Assembly: GCA_001600695.1 (NCBI GenBank)
Contig: BCKQ01000010.1
Location: 28,741 to 92,740 of the forward strand
DNA: 64,000 nucleotides
DNA from: Ascoidea asiatica
Lineage: Eukaryota; Ascomycota; Saccharomycetes; Ascoideales; Ascoideaceae
Direction of reading: 5' to 3'
The translations under genes and the position numbers were made by a program. The notes below the pieces were generated by a model, which was given only the letters and a program-made list of their open reading frames with translations, was not told the origin of the DNA and made no database searches. Shown in pieces: positions 40,017 to 49,752 of this stretch (its first letter is position 1; every line of letters begins with the position of its first letter).

Positions 40017-41138
40017 ATGTTTCCAATTATAATTTCTTTCATTTTTGTTTCATTTTTAGTAATTTTAACTAATATAATTTTTAATTATTTTAATAAAAAA
40101 TATATATTAAATAATTCAATTATTCATCCAGATCCAATTAATTCAAATTTTAATTGGAAAAATCAAATTCCAATAAAATATAGACCCTTTAAACCAAAAT
40201 ATAATTTATCTTTATCAATTCAAAAAACTGATTTAAATAATTGGTTTTTAATTGATAATCAATATTTAAATTTTATAAATACAAAAAAAAAATTAATTAA
40301 TGATCAAAATTATTTAAATCAAACTTTATGTTTTAATAATTCTATTCAAAGTATTAATACAATTATTGAATTTTATAATTATTTAATTCCAATTTATTTA
40401 CCAAAAAGATATCCAAATATTTTTAAAATTCAAATTAATAATTCCAATCAAAATAAATTCTTATTAAATTTAATTACAAATCAAAAAATTCCTTTATATG
40501 CAAATAAAAAAAAAATTGATTCAAATTCAATTAAAACACTTTTAATTAATTTATCTTTACAAATTCAAGAAGATTTTTTATTTTTAATTTTTGATAAAAA
40601 TTCTCATGAATATACTTTAAAAAATTTTTCATGTTTATTTCCTTCTGGATTTATACCAAAAGAAAAATTTAATTTAAATATTTCTAAAATTCATATACCT
40701 GTACCATTATATGAAAAAAAATTAAAATTCTCAATGAATAAATTTTTTAAAAGAATTAAAAAAAATCAATTTTTTTTTAGAACAAATTGGTCAATTCAAA
40801 CAAATTCAAATTTATCTCAATTACCAAATGAAAAAAATTTAGAATTTTTTCATTCTTCTGATTTAAATAAAAAAAAATTATCAAAATCTGATAATTTAAA
40901 TTTTCATAATGATATAAATTTAAGAGTTGAAAGACAAGTTTTAACAAGATTACCAATTTCAAATTCTCTAATTTTTACAATTAAATATTATATAACTCCT
41001 TTACAAACNATTAGAGATGATGAAAATCTTGGTCTTCAATTAGCTCAAGCAATTGATGGTTTATTTCCTGAAATGGCTAATTATAAAAATAAAAATAGAT
41101 GGGGTGATCTTTGTAAAGATTATTTATTAAATAAATAA
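40017..41138 (+). CDS. DUF3445 protein (heme-dependent N-demethylase-like)
   Basis: A 373-residue protein with an N-terminal membrane segment (about 4-25). The body follows the DUF3445 pattern: YRPFKPKYNLSLSIQK...NWFLID at the start, SCLFPSGFIP..KFNLNISKIHIPVP in the middle, and LRVERQVLTRLPISNSLIFTIKYY near the end. In bacteria this fold is the alpha subunit of a heme-dependent oxidative N-demethylase; fungal members are membrane-anchored and of unknown substrate. Codon use is extremely AT-biased. A short ATG-started frame (40012-40032) overlaps the start in another frame. It ends 62 bp from the convergent RFC-like gene, separated by a (TAAA)n run. Confidence 0.8.
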   Translation: MFPIIISFIFVSFLVILTNIIFNYFNKKYILNNSIIHPDPINSNFNWKNQIPIKYRPFKPKYNLSLSIQKTDLNNWFLIDNQYLNFINTKKKLINDQNYLNQTLCFNNSIQSINTIIEFYNYLIPIYLPKRYPNIFKIQINNSNQNKFLLNLITNQKIPLYANKKKIDSNSIKTLLINLSLQIQEDFLFLIFDKNSHEYTLKNFSCLFPSGFIPKEKFNLNISKIHIPVPLYEKKLKFSMNKFFKRIKKNQFFFRTNWSIQTNSNLSQLPNEKNLEFFHSSDLNKKKLSKSDNLNFHNDINLRVERQVLTRLPISNSLIFTIKYYITPLQXIRDDENLGLQLAQAIDGLFPEMANYKNKNRWGDLCKDYLLNK

Positions 41139-41181
41139 ATAAATAAATCAATAAATAAATAAATAAATAAATAAATAAATA
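41129..41181 (+). repeat. (AAAT)n microsatellite between convergent genes
   Basis: Tandem AAAT units with one interruption (AATC) begin at the last codons of the DUF3445 gene and fill almost the whole 62-bp gap to the next gene. They supply stop codons in every plus-strand frame. Confidence 0.9.
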
Positions 41182-41200
41182 GCTTATTTATTCAATTTTT

Positions 41201-44200
41201 TTAAAACTTACCAAAATTATATATAACCTTATAATTGTCCTCATTAATTTTATTTTCTGAAACTTCTTTTAATATATCATTATATGATTTTTCATTAATT
41301 TTCTTTATTCTTTTTTTTTCTATATTTTCATCTATCATTTCTCCTATGTTTTCCTTATCTTTCTCCATTGTTTCTTCAAGTTTTAAATTTTCATAATAAT
41401 ATTCTTTACCAAAACTTGATTGGAATTTCTCAATTTTATTAAAATCAATTTTATATAGTTTATTATAGATAATTCTTTGACATACCAAATACCCAAATTG
41501 TCCTAAAATTAAATCACACTCAGGATATCCAATTCTGGAAATTCCATATAAACAATCATTACCATAATCAATTAATTCATTACCAATTAATTTGCTATAT
41601 TCAACTAATTTAATCATTAATTTATAACAATCCAATTTTTCATCGTAAATNGCTTTTTTCAAATAATATAAAAATTCATTAAATTTACCATTCATTAAAT
41701 TTTTGAAAATTCCATTCATAATTATTATTTTACTCTCACTGTCTTTTTCAAACCTTCGTAATATTTTTCTTGCTGATCCTCTCAAAATTCTATAGATCAT
41801 TAATCTTGAAATATAACTTCCATTTCCAATATTTCTTTTTTGTTTATTGAAAGCTTTATCATTGAAATATCTTTCTAGAAGATCAAAAATTATTAGTATT
41901 ATTTTTATTGAATTATCAGATAATTTTATGAAAAAGTCCATAACTTCTTTGTTGATTAAAATTTTATTTTCTTCTGGATTTATTTTTTGATCATTTAATA
42001 TTTTAATTAATCTATTTATTATCTTTGAAATTTTTATATCATTAGTTATGATTTCAAAAAATTTAAATTTTAAAGTTAATTCTTTTGTGAGATTGAAAAC
42101 TTCCTCATTTGCTATTCCTATTATAATAAGATTTTGTAAATTTAATAGTTTTAAAAACTGTTCAATTTGAACTTTATTAAATAAATCCATATTTTCAATT
42201 ACTACCAACAATTTCTTATTAATGCCAAAGTTCACTTGTAATTTCTCACATTTTTTGCCAATGGCCTGAATTTCCAGGCTTTTGATTTTCAATACATCAT
42301 TATCATCTGCGGCGTTAGCATCATATCTTAGTAATTCAAAATCAAATTGTACTTGTCTCAATTCTTTTATAAAACAGTTTACCAAAGTTTTTTTACCTAC
42401 TCCTCTCAATCCATGAAAAATTATCCATGGAATTTCTTTTCTTTTGATATAATTATTTAGTTTTTTGATAGTATCACCAGGCTCATAAATATCCTTGAAA
42501 AAATTAGTTTGCTCTTTTAACTTTTCACTTAAAAGGGGTTTTTCAGTTCTGTTTAATAATAATTGAGAATTTACATTTAAATCTTTCTGATTACTCTTGG
42601 TTCTAACATTAAAACTCAATTCCGTCAATAAATTCTTATTTCCATTCAAAACAGAAGTTATATTTACACTTTTCTTGTATAATGAATTGGCAATATGTTC
42701 AAAATTTTCCAGAGTGCGAAACTCTTTATTTTTAAATTTTTTACTTTTTTGATATTTCCCAAATTTCTGAATTGCACTAGAATTTCTTGAACCTTTATTC
42801 GGAATAAAATCTGTTAATTTATACTGTTTTTTAAATCTTAGACTANCAGCCTTTTCTACTTTGATTATTTCAATATCATTTTGAGTTCCATTATTGTTGG
42901 AATTATCTCCAAATCCTTCTTTCATTTCTATTCCCAAAAGTTGACTTTTGGAGATTTTAGTTCTTTGCTTTTTTTGTTCAACCGTGCCTCCAGATAATGC
43001 CAAAAAATATTTCTGTTGTTCTATATTTGTTTTATCTGAAAATTTCTTTGCTTTCAAAAATTTAGTGCATACTTTCCAATGCTCGATATAGTCTTCCAAA
43101 AGTTCAAAGATTGCTTCATTACAACCAATGCATGAATATAAAACATTTGCAGTATGTGTCGAAGTATCCGAGAATGAATCATAACTTTTATTTTTATCAC
43201 CACTTTTATCATAACTACTTATATCCTGGTTTTCAAACTCATTTATTGTACAACCAAGTCCAGATGAGAAATCTGATAAAAAATTCTCAAACTCTTCCTC
43301 TTCCTTTGCTTCTTCGGATCTTTTCCTTTTTTNAAATAAATCATCCGAAAAAGCAAAATCCTCCACGATTAAAATTTCAGACCTGCTTTCATCAAAATAT
43401 TTCTCCTTGGTCACTTTTGGGGGATTTAAAGTGGGTTGTAAAGTCTTTTCGGAAGACTTTTCATTGAATTCTTTTTTTTTACTTGAAGTACTGAAATCAC
43501 CCTCGGGCTTTGAATTTTCAAGGGTTCCTAAGCGAAGATGTTGACTTGATTTCAGTTGGGCTATATTTGTGATAGTCTCAGAATTAATTTTCTTGGCCCA
43601 ATCTGGTAATTGAGCTTCAAGCATTTTGTGAAAGGTTAGTATGCAATCATCATCAGGTTCTATGGCATCCTCATCATCAGTACCTTCAATTTTTACGCCA
43701 TTTATATCAGTAAATATTTTCTCTATATTATCAATCATTGGCTTTTGTCTCTTTTTGAGTTCATTTTCTACTCTTTGATAAAGTTGTAAGATCCTTTGTT
43801 TTTCTTTGTTTTTCATGCTTATTGACTTTAATTCTATATCAGAATTTCTTCTATTTTCAGACACCTCGGTATNTTTTGTTTCTAATCCATTCATAATAGG
43901 CTTTTTACTAGTAATAAACAAGAGTTTATTGCTACATTCAGAATCGATGTATTTTTTTTTAAAGTCATTAAGAACTTTATGAGCTGTATTCTCTTTGCTA
44001 TCACCATCACAGGAAATTTCACTATTACTTTCATCGTCTTCTGAAATTTTTTTAGACTCTTCTTTGATTTCCAAGGTTTTTAATTGTATAGATTTTATTA
44101 TATCTTTAGATGTTTCCAAATTCAAATTTTCTGTCTCTTTCATTTTTTCTATATTAGAGGAAATTATCTTTTTATTTTCAGCAACTCGTACAAGTTTCTC

Positions 44201-45076
44201 TTCCGAAACTTTTTGTGATGGAATTAAAATCTGAGCACCTTTTTGGCAATTGAAATATGAATTCTCTTGCACTTTTGCTTCTCTGGTGATTGATTTAATA
44301 CTGGGAGAAGGTTCTTTTCTATCTTCATGCTTTCTTGTATGAAAGTTTCCCAATTCATCAACGTCGGCTATGTTTGGCAATTTGGGAGATTTCAAATTAA
44401 TACTCTCAACTATTTCTGGTAAGNTAATCCATTCTTGATCTTCATGAACGATAGACTTTTTTTCAATTACATTATTGGTGTTTTTGGGAGTGTTTTTTCG
44501 ATGATTTTCCTCATTCGACTTACTAGTTGAATCTTTTTTTTTCTTACCAGATTCTTTCTCTAGAAAATACTCTTCTTCTATAGNTAAAATCTCTGTACTT
44601 TTAGGTTCGGTTTTAGAGGTGGTGAGGATCGAAGATATAAAATTNTTACTACAACTTTTTATAAGTGCACTGTTTTGAGATATTTCTATTACATCATCAC
44701 CATCATCATCATGGCTAATATCAATAAATTCGATACCTTCGTCATTTATTTCAATAGCATGATCTTTATCCCCACCAGCCAAACTTTTGAGACGAAAACT
44801 CTTATTTTGGATATTATAGTCATCAAGGGTATGATTAGTAAAATATTTGGTCTTTTTAGTTTTATTCTGACTTGGTGAATCTGTTAAAGGACTTCCNAGA
44901 AGTGTAAAATCTAAAATTGAGGATTGCCTTGATACTGATGATCTTGATTTTTCTCTATTAATATTTCTCGAAGATAATTGAGATAAATTTCGAGCTGAAG
45001 TTTTTACTGGAGTTTTTTTAGGAGTTGGTCCACTAGATTTTCTTAGTGATTTGTATGAAACTTTTCGAGGTGCCAT
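41201..45076 (-). CDS. RFC-like AAA+ protein with UBZ-like finger, PIP boxes and SIMs
   Basis: The first ATG is 45076, giving 1291 residues. The C-terminal third is a divergent clamp-loader AAA+ module: Walker A GLRGVGKKT (889-897; GKKT as in Rfc5/human RFC3), a DANAADD block matching the RFC 'NASD(D/E)RG' box, a Walker B position reading VVIENMD (RFC hhhDEAD), and an RFC-type collar. The arginine-finger SRC motif is not seen, so ATP hydrolysis is doubtful. The disordered N-terminal part has PIP-like QSSILDFT (51-58) and QYKLTDFI (751-758), acidic SUMO-interacting motifs (EFIDIS, DVIEIS), and a Rad18/Mgs1-like UBZ finger C-x2-C-x13-H-x3-C (649-670). All point to modified PCNA. It may be a very diverged Elg1/ATAD5 ortholog or a separate protein. 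It is divergent from Mgs1. Several ambiguous codons. Confidence 0.6.
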   Translation of the reverse strand: MAPRKVSYKSLRKSSGPTPKKTPVKTSARNLSQLSSRNINREKSRSSVSRQSSILDFTLXGSPLTDSPSQNKTKKTKYFTNHTLDDYNIQNKSFRLKSLAGGDKDHAIEINDEGIEFIDISHDDDGDDVIEISQNSALIKSCSXNFISSILTTSKTEPKSTEILXIEEEYFLEKESGKKKKDSTSKSNEENHRKNTPKNTNNVIEKKSIVHEDQEWIXLPEIVESINLKSPKLPNIADVDELGNFHTRKHEDRKEPSPSIKSITREAKVQENSYFNCQKGAQILIPSQKVSEEKLVRVAENKKIISSNIEKMKETENLNLETSKDIIKSIQLKTLEIKEESKKISEDDESNSEISCDGDSKENTAHKVLNDFKKKYIDSECSNKLLFITSKKPIMNGLETKXTEVSENRRNSDIELKSISMKNKEKQRILQLYQRVENELKKRQKPMIDNIEKIFTDINGVKIEGTDDEDAIEPDDDCILTFHKMLEAQLPDWAKKINSETITNIAQLKSSQHLRLGTLENSKPEGDFSTSSKKKEFNEKSSEKTLQPTLNPPKVTKEKYFDESRSEILIVEDFAFSDDLFXKRKRSEEAKEEEEFENFLSDFSSGLGCTINEFENQDISSYDKSGDKNKSYDSFSDTSTHTANVLYSCIGCNEAIFELLEDYIEHWKVCTKFLKAKKFSDKTNIEQQKYFLALSGGTVEQKKQRTKISKSQLLGIEMKEGFGDNSNNNGTQNDIEIIKVEKAXSLRFKKQYKLTDFIPNKGSRNSSAIQKFGKYQKSKKFKNKEFRTLENFEHIANSLYKKSVNITSVLNGNKNLLTELSFNVRTKSNQKDLNVNSQLLLNRTEKPLLSEKLKEQTNFFKDIYEPGDTIKKLNNYIKRKEIPWIIFHGLRGVGKKTLVNCFIKELRQVQFDFELLRYDANAADDNDVLKIKSLEIQAIGKKCEKLQVNFGINKKLLVVIENMDLFNKVQIEQFLKLLNLQNLIIIGIANEEVFNLTKELTLKFKFFEIITNDIKISKIINRLIKILNDQKINPEENKILINKEVMDFFIKLSDNSIKIILIIFDLLERYFNDKAFNKQKRNIGNGSYISRLMIYRILRGSARKILRRFEKDSESKIIIMNGIFKNLMNGKFNEFLYYLKKXIYDEKLDCYKLMIKLVEYSKLIGNELIDYGNDCLYGISRIGYPECDLILGQFGYLVCQRIIYNKLYKIDFNKIEKFQSSFGKEYYYENLKLEETMEKDKENIGEMIDENIEKKRIKKINEKSYNDILKEVSENKINEDNYKVIYNFGKF

Positions 45077-45543
45077 TTTGTTTAGTCTTAGAAAGTGCCA
45101 AAAAGATTTTGAAATCCATAAACATACTTTGAAATAATACAATAAGCCTAATCAACCTATATTATTTGAGAACGAATTAAAAATTTTACCTATCGAATCT
45201 TTATGATTCTGTAAATGGTCTGAGAATAAATGTTAAATCAAGTGTCAAACTTGTTTATTAAGTTCTGCTTGGTACCAAGAGAGTGTTCCAATAATGTCAA
45301 AATATCAAATCAAAAGCGTAAACGGGACATTTTTGTTGACCTTTATTTTTGTCGGATTTTTGTGTTAATTATTACTATTACGGTTAGTCTATTACGGTTA
45401 GTAATCTTCAGAAAGTGCAAGTAACGATAGTTCAAACCAATACCATTGAAGACTTCAATTGATCAAAAAATTCAACATATTCGACTAATATTTAAATAAT
45501 AACTGATATTTCGAAGGATTGTACATCAATACCAGGTTGTACC
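45077..45543. promoter_or_regulatory. Shared divergent promoter of the RFC-like gene and Mgs1
   Basis: A 467-bp bidirectional region. Near its centre CTATTACGGTTAGT is duplicated exactly in tandem (45375-45388 and 45389-45402). No MluI cell-cycle box (ACGCGT) was seen. Confidence 0.6.
45375..45402 (+). repeat. Perfect tandem duplication of a 14-mer
   Basis: CTATTACGGTTAGT occurs twice head to tail within the shared promoter. It might be a doubled regulatory site (ACGGTTAG core) or a recent slippage event. Confidence 0.9.
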
Positions 45544-46794
45544 ATGCTCAAATTATTTAACTTAACTGAAGAATTAAGACCTAAATCATTAGATGATCTA
45601 GTTGGTCAAAACATTCCCATTCAAAGGATAAGATTACAAATTTCTTCATCTACTCATTTACTTTCAAAGTCACTTATTCTATGGGGTCCTCCAGGCACAG
45701 GAAAAACTACTGCTGCAAGAATTTTAATGAAAAGTTTTTCAAGGTCAATTGAAATATCAGGAATTAATGCAGGAGAAGTTCATCAATTAGAAAAACTCAA
45801 TAAAGAAGGTTTATGTATATTTGTAGATGAAATACATGGTTTGAATGAGAGAGATGCTTTTTTACTATCACAGATGGTTAGTTCAGGGGCAATTGTTATT
45901 GGAACAACAACAGCTAATCCTTCAATTAAATCAAAATTCTATTTCAGTTTCAGTTATCAATTTAGGGACAAATATCTTGGGGTTATTGATTTTCCTAAAA
46001 TTAAACCTGAGTTTATTAAACAAAAATTAAACGAAGCATCAAAATTATTGAATTCAGATTTAGATCAAGATGATATTGATTATTTTGTCTCTATAGCGGA
46101 TGGAGATATTAGAAGAGCTTTAAATTCTTTTGATATTGCGTCAAAATTAGCTAAAAATCTAGAAAGAAAAAAATTTATAAGAGAAGTTTTTCAGAGAAAT
46201 ACTCTCGATTATGATAATGATGGTTCAATGCATTATGATTGTATTTCGGCTTTTCACAAATCCGTTAGAGGTTCTTCTCCAGAAGCTGCTGGCTTTTATG
46301 CAATGAAAATGTTATTAGGGGGAGAGGATCCCTTATATATTATGAGAAGAATTTTAAGAATCACAGTTGAAGATATTGGAATTATAGATCCTTCTTGCTA
46401 TCAATATTGTGTTGCGATATATGAAATTATTTATGAATTGCTAAGTCAAGATCCACTAGAAAATAAAAAATTGATATCTTTACTTATTTTAAAATGTGTT
46501 GCAAAAATAACCCTTTCCCCAAAATCTGTTAAACTATATAGGTCTATGAAAAAAGTTAAGGCTTTTAGGGAAATGGATGACGATAAAACCCCCTTAGAAA
46601 TAATACCACATCATGACAATTTATGTCATCTATTAGATNTTAAAACGATTGAAGAAGATATAAAAATCATTTATGAAAACAATTCTCATACTATTGTAAC
46701 ACCGCAGTTAAAACCATTACCCAATTTTATATGCGACCATCATTTAGGAACTTTAGAAGATCCTGAGCTACTTAAAAAAAGCGAAGTTAAATAA
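45544..46794 (+). CDS. MGS1: Mgs1/WRNIP1/RarA replication-fork AAA+ ATPase, lacking UBZ
   Basis: AAA+ ATPase that acts at stalled forks with PCNA and polymerase delta. In 416 residues it has Walker A GPPGTGKT (48-55), Walker B CIFVDEIH (91-98), sensor-1 IVIGTTTANPS, and the family C-terminal block GGEDPLYIMRRILRITVEDIGIIDPS. S. cerevisiae Mgs1 (587 residues) and WRNIP1 carry an N-terminal UBZ finger that binds ubiquitinated PCNA. This protein starts straight at the clamp-loader-like core (LRPKSLDDLVGQ) and has none; no upstream in-frame Met exists. The neighbouring divergent gene has a UBZ-like finger. One ambiguous codon. Confidence 0.9.
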   Translation: MLKLFNLTEELRPKSLDDLVGQNIPIQRIRLQISSSTHLLSKSLILWGPPGTGKTTAARILMKSFSRSIEISGINAGEVHQLEKLNKEGLCIFVDEIHGLNERDAFLLSQMVSSGAIVIGTTTANPSIKSKFYFSFSYQFRDKYLGVIDFPKIKPEFIKQKLNEASKLLNSDLDQDDIDYFVSIADGDIRRALNSFDIASKLAKNLERKKFIREVFQRNTLDYDNDGSMHYDCISAFHKSVRGSSPEAAGFYAMKMLLGGEDPLYIMRRILRITVEDIGIIDPSCYQYCVAIYEIIYELLSQDPLENKKLISLLILKCVAKITLSPKSVKLYRSMKKVKAFREMDDDKTPLEIIPHHDNLCHLLDXKTIEEDIKIIYENNSHTIVTPQLKPLPNFICDHHLGTLEDPELLKKSEVK

Positions 46795-46920
46795 TTATCA
46801 TAAATATAAGTGATAAATAATTAGTTGCTACTAGTAGATTGGTTTTTATTTCTTTAGATTACTAGTACTATCTAATCATAAAATATGTTATTTTTTTAAA
46901 AAAATAAATGAAGACTTTTT

Positions 46921-47442
46921 TCATTTTGTTAAATCTTCAAGTAATCTACATAAACATAGTTCCATTGTTTTTTCATCTGAATGGGATTTTGATTCAATTA
47001 GACCTAATATTTGAACAGTAGTATTATTTGAAATGTCATCTTTTGAGTATTGATGATAATTTGAATATAAAAATAGTAAAATGGAATTTAAAATTCTTTC
47101 CATTGAAATATTGAACTTTTTAAGAGCTACAAAAGCCAACCAAATAGCCCCCGTTCGTTTATGCTGCCATATTGCTTTATTTAATTCAGTTAAAATTTCG
47201 CTGTTTTCAACTATATAATTGTTTGCATATGTCATATCAAACCCATTAAAATCACGAAAATCCGCCTGAAAATCTTCATCAGTTTTTTGGTCATCACTGT
47301 CTTCTTCTCTTGTAGGAGGAAGAATATGGTCCCTTTCATTATCACTGTGATCAGTAAGTTGATATTCATCAGAATCCAAACTATCCAGAGAAAGACTATC
47401 CAGAGAAAAGTCTTCTGAACTGAGAGTAGAATAATTATTCAT
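46921..47442 (-). CDS. Unknown 173-residue protein, acidic N terminus and helical C terminus
   Basis: Not recognised. Residues 1-65 are acidic and Ser/Asp-rich with repeated DSLSLDS-type casein-kinase-like sites; residues 75-173 look like an amphipathic all-helical domain (ELNKAIWQHKRTGAIWLAFVALKKF...). No membrane segment, signal peptide or catalytic motif. It is convergent with Mgs1, 126 bp apart. The ordered C-terminal half and normal codon use suggest a real gene. TAACGTTA lies 144 bp upstream of its start. Confidence 0.6.
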   Translation of the reverse strand: MNNYSTLSSEDFSLDSLSLDSLDSDEYQLTDHSDNERDHILPPTREEDSDDQKTDEDFQADFRDFNGFDMTYANNYIVENSEILTELNKAIWQHKRTGAIWLAFVALKKFNISMERILNSILLFLYSNYHQYSKDDISNNTTVQILGLIESKSHSDEKTMELCLCRLLEDLTK

Positions 47443-48126
47443 CAGTATTGATTATTTATTGTGAAAAAGATGTTTGAAATATTACTTAACAAGGCTTGTT
47501 ATTCTTTGAAATAAGATCACAAGTTAAATAATTGGATAAGAAATTCATTTATTAAGCAATTGAATTCCCAGAATTGATTGTAAGTTAACGTTAAAGAAAC
47601 TTGCCTGTACAAAAACAAATACGAGAAATATTTTATTTTTCGCGTTTGTACGTAAATTTAGAATATTAACACAACAAACAAAAAAAATTGATATTTTATT
47701 GATTATTTTTTGATTTGATTTTAATGGTACAAAATTACATTCATCGATAATAAATAGATATGTCAATATTTTTTTTTTAAAAAGTGCTAACAAAAGTGTT
47801 AAATTTATAAAAAGAATAAAATCGCTAAACAATCATTAACATAAAGTAATGAAAAAAAGAGGCCAAAAAAAGTTTAAAAGTATTTGGGACAAAGTATCAG
47901 CGCTAAAGGAAATAATAAAAGACTCTAAAAAACAGTAAGTATACTTGGAGTGAAGAAACGACAAGTAAAAGAGGGATTACAAAAGATAAATACATAGGTA
48001 ATGATAATAGTAAGAAGCACATAACAAGGCAAATAAGGAAAAAATAATATAAATTAGTATAATCAATTTTCATATTATAATCAAGATTGATCATTGTGAA
48101 TAAATTACCAAAAAGTTAGACTTATT
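47443..48126. other. Intergenic
   Basis: Contains the upstream region of the unknown gene and the 3' region of the Sel1 gene, with TAACGTTA at 47586-47593. Two hydrophobic minus-strand frames (47545-47832, 47903-48094) look like AT-rich noise. Confidence 0.5.
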
Positions 48127-49752
48127 TCAATCATATTTTGGTTTATATATCCAGGAAGTTCCAACATCAAGATAACCACCATTTTTATCGATGATTCTAT
48201 ATAATTTGGCAATTCTTTTTTTTCTATGAAATTTATTAGTTTTGCCAGTTTTCTTACCGTATCCATAACCGTTAGTTAAACCTATCGCAGCTAAATTTGA
48301 GGATTCAATATCAAAAGTTAGATTTCCATTAATTTCAAATAAATTTATTGAAACATTTAAAAATTTTAATGAATGATAATAGTTTGCAATTTGATATAAA
48401 GAGAGAGCTAAAGCATTTTGATTATCTTTTACTAAATAATGTTTAAGTAATAATTGTGACTCATTTAAAGGTATTTCGTTATCATTATTATGAGTATTAT
48501 CATTAATATTATTAATTGATAAATAATTATTGAAAAAGCCATGATTATAAAGATATCGTATTACTAATGAATTTCTTGCACTTTTGAAAAAAAATGAAAG
48601 ATATTCAGGTTGATTAGAGTTTGAAGGTTGCAATAATGAAGATGATGATTTTGAAGAATTTGGTGGTGTAATTTGAGNTTGAGATTGAGATTGTAAATTC
48701 TTTTGCTCTTCTTCATATAACCAATTACCATAAAGTGATTGAGCTAAAGGTAAAGGTAAAGAATTAACGCTAATTGATAAATTTTTTAGAGATTCTAAGT
48801 GAGAATATTTAGTTTTTGAATTGAGGCTATTGAAGTTATCTAAATTATCTTTAAAGAAAGACACAATATCTTCAAAAAAATTTAAATTATTAGACAAATT
48901 TTGAAAATAGCCATCATAATTTGTCAGTGCATTATTATTATTATTATTGTTATTGTTAAAATTATGAGGTAAAGTGAAAATTAACTTTCCTTGAAGATCT
49001 CCACCATTAATTAACCAATTGAATAGACTACTTAGTAATATTTCAGGAATTTCAGGGTCAAAGTTGAAAATATTTTTGAATTTATCACCAAATAAATAAT
49101 ATTCAGATAATTCTTGAAAGTTTAAATTGTTAATTTCATAATAATTAGATGATAAATATTTTATAAAATTAATATCTTCCATTGGATTTATAAGATTTGA
49201 ATATATATTATTAGATGAATTTGAATAGTTGTTATTGTAATTATTGTTATTATTGTTACTATTATTTCCAGGGATTAAATTATTGTTTTGGATATTATTA
49301 TTGGTCTTGAAAGTATTCTCATCATAATTATGAACTAGATGATTCCATTTTCCAGTTAACTTTCTTCTTAGGTTAACTTTTGGTAAATTGGTTTTCAAAT
49401 AATTTTTAGAATTAAGTGAAAAGGAAGAAAGAGATTTTGAATTATCAGTTTGATTATTAAGAGATTGATTCNAATTCGATTTGGAATTTGGAATTGAATT
49501 TGGAATTGAATCAGGGAATGTATCTTTTACTGAATTTTGAATAGAATTTTGAATTGAATTTTGAATAGAATTCTGAATTGAATTATTTGAATTAATACTA
49601 AGATTTGAATTGGAAGAATTCCTATTATTAATGTTGCTATTAGATGTTCTATTAATATTAAAATGTTCTGTGGAATTATCAAAGGTTTGATTATTTACTT
49701 GAAGGTTAGGAATATTTTGGGAATTTCCCTTGAAAGATTTTTTTCCAAACAT
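48127..49752 (-). CDS. Asn-rich Sel1-repeat protein, Dsf2/Nif1-like
   Basis: The frame opens at 49908, but the first 52 codons are an artefactual hydrophobic stretch from T-rich DNA; Met at 49752 (MFGKKSFKG) is the likely start, giving 541 residues. The C terminus reads RKKRIAKLYRIIDKNGGYLDVGTSWIYKPKYD-like, and the WIYKxKY ending with a preceding helical repeat is what fungal Sel1-repeat proteins of the Dsf2/Nif1 group show. In S. pombe, Nif1 regulates the mitotic kinase Nim1. The middle has further helical segments; the N-terminal 200 residues are Asn/Ser-rich with repeated NSIQ units. Assignment rests on the C terminus only. Confidence 0.5.
   Translation of the reverse strand: MFGKKSFKGNSQNIPNLQVNNQTFDNSTEHFNINRTSNSNINNRNSSNSNLSINSNNSIQNSIQNSIQNSIQNSVKDTFPDSIPNSIPNSKSNXNQSLNNQTDNSKSLSSFSLNSKNYLKTNLPKVNLRRKLTGKWNHLVHNYDENTFKTNNNIQNNNLIPGNNSNNNNNNYNNNYSNSSNNIYSNLINPMEDINFIKYLSSNYYEINNLNFQELSEYYLFGDKFKNIFNFDPEIPEILLSSLFNWLINGGDLQGKLIFTLPHNFNNNNNNNNNALTNYDGYFQNLSNNLNFFEDIVSFFKDNLDNFNSLNSKTKYSHLESLKNLSISVNSLPLPLAQSLYGNWLYEEEQKNLQSQSQXQITPPNSSKSSSSLLQPSNSNQPEYLSFFFKSARNSLVIRYLYNHGFFNNYLSINNINDNTHNNDNEIPLNESQLLLKHYLVKDNQNALALSLYQIANYYHSLKFLNVSINLFEINGNLTFDIESSNLAAIGLTNGYGYGKKTGKTNKFHRKKRIAKLYRIIDKNGGYLDVGTSWIYKPKYD

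Noticed and set aside
47545-48094. Two hydrophobic minus-strand frames between genes
   Set aside because: Composition-driven Phe/Leu/Ile products without a motif; no support for genes.
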